7,178 nt of DNA, taken from Parcubacteria group bacterium (lineage in GTDB: Bacteria > Patescibacteriota > Minisyncoccia > Phycocordibacterales > GCA-002724975). The stretch spans positions 1 to 7,178 of the forward strand of contig PBQF01000081.1 in the NCBI GenBank assembly GCA_002724975.1, read 5' to 3'. The position numbers and the translations under genes are program-made. Below are positions 1-6,700 of the stretch, in pieces (the first letter of the stretch is position 1; each line of letters begins with the position of its first letter). The notes beneath the pieces are model-generated. The model did not search any database, was not told the DNA's origin, and saw nothing but the letters and a program-made list of their open reading frames with translations.

Positions 1-1419
1 CGGACTTATTTCTCTCTGCCGAAACCCATACTGAAAAACATCATTGTTCCTCATAAACGTGTCAGAACGGAAATGAAGGATCTCTTGGAAGCATATTGGA
101 AAGAAGCCCAGGAAAATTACAATTATATGAGAACCGAACGGGACTCATACCGTGAGTTGCCTGATGTGAATCTCTATCAACAGCAGAAAAACTTGTATAA
201 TAGGTTTCGGTCTTCCAGTTCAAAAATCATCAATTACATGGTGAAAGAATTTGAACGTAGAAAGGCGGCCGAAGAATACAAACGGACTTCTGTTTCACGG
301 ACTGGTGTGATTAATGTCAATAAACTCCATGCCTACAAGTATGCGGAAGATATCTTCCTGAAACGTGCCATTGTTAATGACGGAAAGAATCACGGGTTGA
401 TTCTGTTGGTTGATTGGTCGGCTTCTATGCACTATAATTTGCATAATACGATTAAACAGACCTTGTCATTGGTATGGTTCTGTAATAAGATTCAGATACC
501 GTTTGAAGTGTATGCTTTCACCGATAGTTTTACCGGTGATCGGCCTGATTATGAAAATATGTCAAAAGAGGAGATTCGTAAGTGCCTGGAAAAACGATAT
601 CACCAGTGGGAATACAAAGCTGGGGATGCTTACTTCATGCGGGATGAAGGTTTCAAATTGCTGAATTTGTTAAGTTCAAGAATGTCAGCTCGGGAACTTA
701 ATATGGCGGCTTTAAATCTCTGGCAGTGGTCACAACATTCAGTGATGCATGGGATGAACTCTAATGCATACCAAATGGGTGCAACACCGACTGTAGAAGC
801 TTTAATGGCGATGACCGCATTAGTTCCTGCATTTAAGGAGTATTATAAACTAGATAAACTCAATCTTATTACATTAACAGATGGCAATGCCAATTCAGAT
901 TTCAGTTGCCGTTATTCTGGTGATCCTGAGCACCCTACAGACCCCATGAAGCACGGCACTGATATAATCTATGTCGATCCGTTTACTGGTAAGAATTACA
1001 TGTTAACCAAAACTGCCACATATTTTCGGTATTGGGCCGATCTACAAACTGATCTGCTTTTAAGAGTCTTAAAGGACAGATTTGACATTAATACAATCGG
1101 GATTTATGTGGATAACGAAAATCGTGTATCCAGAAAACTGTTGGAGAAGTATCTCGGTTGGTATAGCTGTAATAAAATCGCCCATCAGAAAAAACGTGCG
1201 GAAATACGACAGAATGGATTTTGCACCATTACAACTGCCGGGTTTGATGAGTATTATATCATACCATTAGGTAGTATGAAAATATCGGACGACACAAGTT
1301 TGCCGGAAGATGCAAAAGGAATTAGTAAGGGTAAATTAAAAACTATTTTTGCTAAAAATCAAAAAAACAAGTTTGGAAATCGAGTTCTTGCTAATCGCAT
1401 GATGGACTTACTTGTTTAA
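1..1419 (+). CDS. VWA-domain (CobT-like) phage protein, 5'-truncated by window edge
   Basis: The frame is open from base 1 to the TAA at 1417-1419 (472 visible codons), so the gene begins upstream of the window. The ATG at 73 is internal: the 24 codons before it read as protein (SLPKPILKNIIVPHKRV) and no good Shine-Dalgarno precedes it. A Lys/Glu/Tyr-rich, probably helical segment (visible residues 25-100) leads into a VWA fold. All three MIDAS parts are present: DWSAS (138-142), a Thr in GATPT (262), and LTDG with Asp294. The stretch before MIDAS (EEYKRTSVSRTGVINVNKL) resembles phage proteins often annotated as CobT-like, VWA or 'peptidase'. In known CobT and MoxR-partner proteins the VWA domain binds metal and serves as adaptor for an AAA+ ATPase ring. 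The CobS-like gene 31 nt downstream fits that. No protease or chelatase catalytic domain is visible, so a true cobalt-chelatase role is unsupported. Confidence 0.85.
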   Translation, partial: RTYFSLPKPILKNIIVPHKRVRTEMKDLLEAYWKEAQENYNYMRTERDSYRELPDVNLYQQQKNLYNRFRSSSSKIINYMVKEFERRKAAEEYKRTSVSRTGVINVNKLHAYKYAEDIFLKRAIVNDGKNHGLILLVDWSASMHYNLHNTIKQTLSLVWFCNKIQIPFEVYAFTDSFTGDRPDYENMSKEEIRKCLEKRYHQWEYKAGDAYFMRDEGFKLLNLLSSRMSARELNMAALNLWQWSQHSVMHGMNSNAYQMGATPTVEALMAMTALVPAFKEYYKLDKLNLITLTDGNANSDFSCRYSGDPEHPTDPMKHGTDIIYVDPFTGKNYMLTKTATYFRYWADLQTDLLLRVLKDRFDINTIGIYVDNENRVSRKLLEKYLGWYSCNKIAHQKKRAEIRQNGFCTITTAGFDEYYIIPLGSMKISDDTSLPEDAKGISKGKLKTIFAKNQKNKFGNRVLANRMMDLLV

Positions 1420-1450
1420 TCTCTAATTAACTGACAAAAGGAAATATATT

Positions 1451-2662
1451 ATGAAAGTTGTGAAAATGAATGATGACCGAACCGCATTTGTTAAAAATGC
1501 TCGGGAATTCTTGAAAGATGAAGATCGTTCCGAAGTTACACGAGCTGAAGTTATGGCCGTAGTTGCAAAATACGAAATGAAACGTCCTTCTTGGTTGCTG
1601 AAGTTGAAAACTGGTGACAGAGGTTGTTATTTCCTTCCGACTACTGACGGACGTTACGGAAACGAGGAAACTACTATTGCTTCGGCTGTAGATGTTGTTT
1701 CTACTCCAGTTTCCAATGTTGTTGCAATGGCACCGAGAGGAATCGAAGTTCTTGAGGAACAGGATTCTTATATACCTGAAAAATTCACAGGATACGTTCC
1801 TTGGGGCAATTTCAACACCTTGAAAAAGGTAATTAAGTCTGAAATTTTCTATCCCATTTTTATTACCGGGATGTCGGGAAATGGCAAGACTTTAATGGTC
1901 AAGGAAACTTGTGCTCGACTACATCGTGAATTTGTCCGTGCAAACATCACCATCGAAACGGATGAGGATGATTTGATCGGTGGGTTCCGTTTAATTAACG
2001 GCGAAACAGTTTGGCATGACGGACCGGTTATTATGGCCATGAAGCGTGGTGCGGTTCTTCTCCTTGATGAGATCGACCTTGCATCTAACAAGATTATGGC
2101 ACTACAACCGATTCTGGAAGGGTCATCAATCTATGTTAAGAAGATTGGTAAGTGGGTACACCCGGCACCTGGGTTCAATGTTGTTGCAACTGCGAATACC
2201 AAGGGACAGGGTTCTGACGATGGACGTTTTATCGGTACCAACGTAATGAACGAATCTTTCCTTGAGAGATTCCCTGTTACAATCGAACAGTCTTATCCGA
2301 CTAACAAGATTGAGGAGAAAATCCTCGTAAACGAGTTGGCAAAACAGGACAAGGTAGATAATGACTTTGTAGTGAATCTGGTAAAGTGGGCAGATGTTAT
2401 TCGCCGCACGTTCATGGATGGTGGAGTTGATGAAATCATTTCCACTCGCCGTCTTGTGCATATCGTTGGTGCCTTTGGTATCTTTGATAACAAGATGACC
2501 GCAATTGAAATGTGTGTGTCACGTTTCGATAGTGAAACTAAAACATCGTTCCTTGATCTGTACACCAAGGTAGATGAAGGTGTATCTACTGACGATATTC
2601 TGGCCGGTCAGGCAGAAGATGAAATTGATGACGAAGAAGAAGAGGAAGATAATAAGTTTTAA
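1451..2662 (+). CDS. cobS: CobS/MoxR-type AAA+ ATPase
   Basis: This is a 403-residue AAA+ ATPase. The start is supported by AAAAGGAAA at 1436-1444 (AGGA 8 nt before ATG). An N-terminal helical segment (about 25-63, with TRAEV and RPSWLLK) precedes the ATPase core. Visible motifs are Walker A GMSGNGKT (140-147), Walker B LLLDEID (D206, E207), sensor 1 in ATANT (N249), the arginine-finger region FLERF (R273) and sensor 2 STRR (R333/R334). The GRFIGTNVMNESFLERF segment matches the CobS-like proteins of T4-type phages and cyanophages better than bacterial MoxR. The protein ends in a very acidic tail (EIDDEEEEEDNKF). In cobaltochelatase, CobS forms the ATPase ring that works with the VWA subunit CobT; here it probably works with the upstream VWA protein. 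Transfer of the B12 function is doubtful because no CobN-like subunit is seen. The symbol reflects family resemblance, not proven function. Confidence 0.9.
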   Translation: MKVVKMNDDRTAFVKNAREFLKDEDRSEVTRAEVMAVVAKYEMKRPSWLLKLKTGDRGCYFLPTTDGRYGNEETTIASAVDVVSTPVSNVVAMAPRGIEVLEEQDSYIPEKFTGYVPWGNFNTLKKVIKSEIFYPIFITGMSGNGKTLMVKETCARLHREFVRANITIETDEDDLIGGFRLINGETVWHDGPVIMAMKRGAVLLLDEIDLASNKIMALQPILEGSSIYVKKIGKWVHPAPGFNVVATANTKGQGSDDGRFIGTNVMNESFLERFPVTIEQSYPTNKIEEKILVNELAKQDKVDNDFVVNLVKWADVIRRTFMDGGVDEIISTRRLVHIVGAFGIFDNKMTAIEMCVSRFDSETKTSFLDLYTKVDEGVSTDDILAGQAEDEIDDEEEEEDNKF

Positions 2663-2669
2663 TTAACTT

Positions 2670-2784
2670 AAAGATAAGGGTGCGGCTATTCAGTAATGTT
2701 TAGCCTCCACCTGTTGCTTGGAGATGCCCTTAAAGAAAGCTCTGTCCCGGCCAAGGACACATCTATCCTGCCCTTATCTTTTTT
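2670..2784 (+). ncRNA. Branched structured RNA ending in a T tract (terminator or small RNA)
   Basis: The 172-nt gap after the ATPase gene holds a long-range perfect inverted repeat: AAAGATAAGGG (2670-2680) pairs with CCCTTATCTTT (2771-2781), extendable by two G-U pairs. The T run is 2779-2784. Inside the closing stem lie three further helices. GGCTA/TAGCC is 2684-2688 with 2701-2705. CTCCA/TGGAG is 2705-2709 with 2719-2723 (shared end bases cannot all pair at once). A 10-bp helix has one strand GGACACATCT (2755-2764), and its partner is split by a 16-nt bulge into AGATG (2722-2726) and TGTCC (2743-2747). CCCTTA also occurs at 2727-2732 and could compete for TAAGGG (2675-2680), giving an alternative fold. 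No ORF with a ribosome site is present. I could not match it to a known riboswitch or ribozyme. It may simply be an elaborate intrinsic terminator of the VWA/ATPase operon. Confidence 0.6.
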
Positions 2785-2799
2785 ATTTAGGGAAGTCTA

Positions 2800-2828
2800 T
2801 TGACTTATGAACCTATATATGAGATAAT
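2800..2828 (+). promoter_or_regulatory. Candidate sigma70-type promoter
   Basis: TTGACT (2800-2805) and GATAAT (2823-2828) each match the -35 and -10 consensus at five of six bases, with the ideal 17-bp spacing. It sits after the T tract of the preceding operon and directly before the 73-codon gene, as an early or middle phage promoter would. Transcription would be expected to start about 2834-2836, at the start codon itself. Either the message is leaderless or translation begins further in. Confidence 0.6.
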
Positions 2829-2834
2829 ATACCA

Positions 2835-3056
2835 ATGTATATAGAATTGAAGGAAATAAAAGGAAAGCATTATGTTATGCTACGGCATGAAGCTTCCAAG
2901 GAGAAACCGGTAGCACAATTTATGAGTAGTAATCCTGTTGAAGCATATAATGTCGCTAGACAGTTTGCAAAACAGAATAAGTGCTTAATAAGAGCGACTA
3001 AAGGCGGAATAGAAACGCCAGAAGTTCCGATACCCCCTGATTTATTTGAGGAGTAA
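2835..3056 (+). CDS. Small phage protein of unknown function (73 aa)
   Basis: I do not recognise this family. The 73-residue product is soluble-looking, with no signal peptide or membrane segment. It has a beta-like N-terminus (MYIELKEIKGKHYVMLRHE), a helix around residues 32-47 (NPVEAYNVARQFAKQN) and an acidic, proline-rich tail (PEVPIPPDLFEE). The start at 2835 lacks a clear Shine-Dalgarno. The in-frame ATG at 2877 has AAAAGGAAAG upstream at a slightly long 12-nt spacing and would give a 59-residue product, but would cut off the first predicted strands. It appears to be transcribed alone, between the structured RNA element with its promoter and the terminator at 3251-3277. Its position among phage genes suggests a host-takeover or accessory protein, but that is inference. 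Confidence 0.65.
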   Translation: MYIELKEIKGKHYVMLRHEASKEKPVAQFMSSNPVEAYNVARQFAKQNKCLIRATKGGIETPEVPIPPDLFEE

Positions 3057-3077
3057 GAAAATGAAATATGAATAGAA

Positions 3078-3168
3078 ATCTGGAAGGTCAGCGAACCTTT
3101 CAGGTGTTGTGAAGTTGTAAAATCGCAATATTATGGAAAAGTCCTACACATACAGTAGGCAATATTAT
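3078..3168 (+). other. Non-coding stretch with two hairpins before the terminator
   Basis: The interval 3057-3250 has no convincing gene. A strong hairpin starts 21 nt after the stop codon. Its arms, 3078-3088 and 3095-3105 (core CTGGAAGGT with ACCTTTCAG, two G-U pairs), close a 6-nt CAGCGA loop. It lacks a T tract, so it is not a simple terminator. A second hairpin is CCTAC (3143-3147)/GTAGG (3155-3159) with a 7-nt loop, flanked by the two copies of GCAATATTAT. With the terminator at 3251-3277 this could be a structured 3' UTR or a small RNA; nothing in the sequence decides which. Confidence 0.4.
3125..3168 (+). repeat. 10-nt direct repeat GCAATATTAT flanking a hairpin
   Basis: GCAATATTAT occurs at 3125-3134 and again at 3159-3168, on either side of the 3143-3159 hairpin. 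The core AATATT is self-complementary. The pair might be a protein-binding site or a chance AT-rich repeat. It is too short to indicate a mobile element. Confidence 0.4.
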
Positions 3169-3250
3169 ATATGAAAAAAATCTAGCAACTATAGGAACAT
3201 GAACAAGGCTCTGCTTGCATCCGATATCCTCTGATCCTCCCGTTAGTCGA

Positions 3251-3277
3251 AAGACCCCGCTCCGGCGGGGTTTTTTT
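3251..3277 (+). terminator. Strong intrinsic terminator
   Basis: CCCCGC (3255-3260) and GCGGGG (3265-3270) form a perfect GC-rich stem around the tetraloop TCCG, followed by seven T (3271-3277). The upstream AAGA (3251-3254) can extend the stem into the T run. It would stop rightward transcription from the 73-codon gene before the oppositely oriented DUF2061 gene. Read leftward, the sequence after the stem is not T-rich, so it should act mainly on the + strand. Confidence 0.93.
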
Positions 3278-3302
3278 GTGATTATAATGTTGTTTAATTT
3301 CC

Positions 3303-3332
3303 CGGGAGACGAACTGTAAGTCCCTGTTTTTT
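3303..3332 (+). terminator. Possible second, weaker intrinsic terminator
   Basis: CGGG and GAC (3303-3310, one bulged A at 3307) can pair with GTC and CCTG (3320-3326) around a 9-nt loop, followed by six T (3327-3332). The stem includes a G-U pair and a bulge, so it is weaker than the one at 3251-3277. Its T tract overlaps the stop codon of the leftward gene. It may back up the first terminator and limit read-through antisense to the DUF2061 gene. Confidence 0.4.
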
Positions 3333-3666
3333 AAGTACTTTTTTCTTCTCGCCAATTGCGATATCTTACATAAAATCGTTCATGTAGATAATATAGAGAA
3401 AATTTAGTTATTATTTCGATACCTGCGATGGCCCCCGCAATTTCAAAAGTCCCAGTAACCAACCAACTGATTATAAAAGTATCTGTAGTAGCTAACACTC
3501 GCCAAGTGCAAGTCTTAATAAAACTCTCCACTCGCCTGGACTTATTACGAGCCTTATCATAAAGGCCGTCTGTTTTGCGTTTATTATATTCTTCAGTAGA
3601 ATAATAACCCTGCTGGGAAAATTGTTTTTCTATTTCTGAAGTATATTTAGATTTAATGGTTTTCAT
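3331..3666 (-). CDS. DUF2061 family small membrane protein
   Basis: The 111-residue product has a charged N-terminal half (1-45, rich in Lys, Arg, Glu and Tyr) followed by a DUF2061 domain (about 46-104). The family signature is clear: FIKTCTWRVLATTDTFIISW, then GIEIITK, then LYYLHERF. Two hydrophobic segments (about 57-71 and 73-93) suggest a membrane hairpin. DUF2061 proteins are small predicted inner-membrane proteins of unknown role, found in bacteria and, as I recall, some marine phages. The start ATG at 3666 has only a weak ribosome site (GTAAG) upstream. The gene runs against both flanking regions: convergent with the 73-codon gene and divergent from the spike gene, with a 76-nt shared upstream region. 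A leftward -10-like TATAAT lies at about 3715-3720 but has only a poor -35. It may be expressed at a different time from the late spike gene. Confidence 0.85.
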   Translation of the reverse strand: MKTIKSKYTSEIEKQFSQQGYYSTEEYNKRKTDGLYDKARNKSRRVESFIKTCTWRVLATTDTFIISWLVTGTFEIAGAIAGIEIITKFSLYYLHERFYVRYRNWREEKST

Positions 3667-3697
3667 AGACTTACATATTTAGAAAATTTGGAAAATG

Positions 3698-3705
3698 TAT
3701 AAATA
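3698..3705 (+). promoter_or_regulatory. T4-type late promoter box TATAAATA
   Basis: The octamer TATAAATA exactly matches the T4 late promoter -10 element recognised by the phage late sigma factor (gp55 family). It lies 37 nt before the start codon of the spike gene at 3743. Transcription would begin near 3711-3712 and give a roughly 32-nt leader carrying the GGAG ribosome site (3730-3733, 9 nt from ATG). The fit to a late structural gene is good, although AT-rich DNA makes chance matches possible. Confidence 0.75.
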
Positions 3706-3742
3706 TTAGCATAAATTATAATATTATGCGGAGAATTATTTA

Positions 3743-6700
3743 ATGACAGACAATTTCCTAGGAATGGAAGGTTTCAAATGGGGAATCGGAGTAGTTGAGG
3801 ATAGATTTGACCCAGAGCTTTCTGGGCGAGTAAGAGTCCGATGGTTAGGTTTACATAACGAAGAAAAAGAGAAAATTCTAACTAAAGACTTACCATGGTC
3901 GCAGGTTATGGTACCTGCTACTGATAGTCAAACTACAGGTATAGGGGATACCCCAAATAACTTAACAGAAGGAACTTGGGTTGTTGGTTTTGCAAGGGAT
4001 CAACTTCTACAGGAATGGATAGTTATGGGTATGCTACCCGGTATGAATACTACTACAGGGTATGTAGGAAAACTAAATCGTAAATGGGGCAAACAAAGAG
4101 GTACATTACAAGAGTATGTTAAAAAATATTCTTCAGAAATACCGAACTTATCAGAAAAATATAAAGATTATGAAAAGGGGTTCCATGATCCAACTATAGA
4201 TTTAAGGAGAATTCCTTATCCACCTAGTGATGTAACTATTGGTCATAGTCAGAAATTTTATGATTATAGTGCTGGGCCCAGTGAACATTATCCGCAATTA
4301 CATGAAAATGCTTTTGCTGAGCCTCAATCTTATTATGCTAATAGTAGAAGTGGGCTTTGTGGGACAAGACCAAAATTTGTAGCAGAGCCAGAACCTTTTC
4401 CAGATCCAGAATATATATTTATTCCTAGAGTGCCTAATTATAAACCGGCTGGATTAGCTCCTAACGACCTAACGGAATGTGTAGATTGGAAAGATGAAGA
4501 TTGGGCCCAAGAATTACCGGATTATATAGGGTATGCTCACAAGTTCCTTCGGATAACACATTCTGATATTCTTCATTATCTTTATCGGACTACAAGACGA
4601 ATTACCGCAGATGCAAGACAGTGTCCGGAAGGATTTGGTACATTCTTGTGGGCGTCTGTATGTACATATGGACTGTTCCAATACCCAGGTGTAATAGTAT
4701 CTACTGGATATTTGGAAGATGGTCATTGGAGAGCAGATAAAGAAGCTGGAAAGGCTCCAGGCGGAACTCATGCACCTACTTGGCCAATTACTAGAGATAC
4801 ACCAACCTCTGCTATGGATGCATCTGGCCTTGCAGGTATAGATCCACTAGACAATAGAGCAACTTGGGGCAAACAATCTGGACAAGAGATAGGATATTTC
4901 TTATTAGAAGGTGAAGAATTTAGATTACTTCATCCAAGAACCAAATATGTTCAAAAAGGAAAATTAACACCAACACAACGAGTATTGATTAAAAGTTTAT
5001 TTGAGGCTGGACAATACGGCACCGGTATTTACAATATTAGTGATGATGAAGATCCAGATCGCAGAATTGATATTAAATGGAAAGATGTAAAGAACACCGA
5101 TCTTGTGGTGTTGCCAGAAAAGGATGTTAATAAATTGGCACAAGGCGGTATACCTATCCAATCAATAAACGGTGATACCGTCGTTACTAAAGTTGGGTTG
5201 TATGGAGATGATACAAGATTCTTTTCTCAACCTGATGAAGGAAAAAATAAAAACACAAAACCTCTAATCCAAAAAGGCGATGTTATAATGATATCCGGAG
5301 TTAGAGGGGCAGAAGAATATAACGGAAGAATTTATCGTTGTATAACAGTAACAGATGGTGGTAATAATTTTACTATTACATTAGGAACACAAGACGGACT
5401 TCCATGGTCGGGTCCTGGTAGTATAGAATATGCAGATACAGAAACTACCACACCGAGCATTATTGATGCTGTTCCATTACTCGCTGACTATTATAGTTTA
5501 TATTCTGCTTATTTAGGTGAAGGTGTGATTACAGTTAATCCACATTGGACTATTAGAGCAAAAGCAGAAACTAGAGAACGTCAAATTAATATTGGTAACC
5601 CAGAAATGAATACCGGTATTAATCAGAGATTTTGGAATCAACCAACAAGTCGTTGGGCGGCTCAATATCCTTTTAATCATGTTTATGAAACTGAATCTGG
5701 CCATATTAAAGAATTTGATGATACGCCGGGTGCAGAACGAATACACGAATATCACCGATCTGGAACTTACAATGAAGTAGACCATAATGGAACCAAAGTC
5801 GATTATGTAAAAGGTGATAATTATAATATCCGAATTTTTGATGATTATATGTATGTCAAAGGTAAAGTCGCTTGGACAATGGATGATGAAGTAATGATCC
5901 GTTGTAATGATAAATTAGATTTATCTGCAAAATGGAAAATACAAATACATTCAGGAGGTGATTTAGATTTATCATCCAAACGAAATATTAATATGCGAGC
6001 TCTTGGTGATATTAATATGCAATATGATGGTCATATGAATCTTTTTGGAACAGCTATAAGTCCAGAAACAGCGAAATACCATGCAGGGACTCGGAAATGT
6101 AAAGACCTTTCTGCGTTGTATATTAAGAATGGTTGGACTCATTTAGAATCAATGGAGGATATTAGAATACAATCTAACCATAATGTTATTACATTAAAAA
6201 CGTTAGAAGATGATATTATGATTTGTTCTGCTGTGAATATTCAAAACTTTTCTTGGGCAAACCATATGACTTATGCTTTAGGGCATATTGATGAATTTTC
6301 TGTTGATTATAATAATAGAACATCCATGGGTGGGGATATACATGATGTGAATTTAGCATCTAACATAGAACATTATGCTTTAGGTGGTAGGATTGCAATG
6401 GAGTCTGTAGGAGGCTCTATTGATATTAATGCTCTTGGTGGTCCAATATCAATAACAACTTTAACGAATACAATAGACATATACGCTAATGCGGATTTGA
6501 AATTAAGGTCTGCAACTGCGTCCATCCATGGCCATGCCGCCAAACAAATCAACTTAACGTCTGGAGAAAATACTAATATTAAAGCTGTTGCTAACATGCT
6601 TGTTACTTCTAAATCTGATTTTCACATTTTTTCCGGTAATGATTTATTTATAAGGTCTGACGATCAGACACATATAGAAGCAGCCAAAGCTATCTTTATA

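Noticed and set aside
73..75. ATG at 73 as the start of the VWA gene
   Set aside because: The frame is open back to base 1, the upstream codons look like real protein and no Shine-Dalgarno precedes this ATG; the true start is outside the window.
410..664. 84-codon rightward ORF in another frame of the VWA gene
   Set aside because: It overlaps the MIDAS-coding region of a confident gene and has no ribosome site or recognisable features.
2126..2461. 111-codon leftward ORF inside the ATPase gene
   Set aside because: It lies wholly antisense to a gene with clear AAA+ motifs, and its translation resembles no protein I recognise.
2670..2784. tRNA, hammerhead or HDV-like ribozyme in the structured gap
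   Set aside because: The closed multi-helix shape prompted the check, but the closing stem is too long for a tRNA, no T-loop GTTC or CCA end is present, and the conserved hammerhead (CTGATGA, GAAA) and HDV-like cores are absent.
3068..3112. 14-codon mini-ORF (MNRNLEGQRTFQVL) after the 73-aa gene
   Set aside because: Too short and poorly spaced from GGAG at 3050-3053; its sequence is better explained by the 3078-3105 hairpin.
3125..3168. Insertion footprint or attachment site from the GCAATATTAT repeat
   Set aside because: The copies are only 34 nt apart, AT-rich and not associated with any integrase, transposase or tRNA.
3199..3234. 11-codon mini-ORF (MNKALLASDIL)
   Set aside because: The AGGA is only 2 nt from the ATG, too close for normal initiation, and nothing downstream suggests a leader peptide.
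4514..4771. Leftward ORFs within the spike gene (also 5513-5785 and 6373-6597)
   Set aside because: All are antisense to a continuous gp5-like frame and lack ribosome sites or family resemblance.
6645..6652. Late-promoter octamer TATAAATA on the minus strand
   Set aside because: It lies inside the beta-helix coding sequence with no leftward gene after it; probably a chance match in AT-rich DNA.
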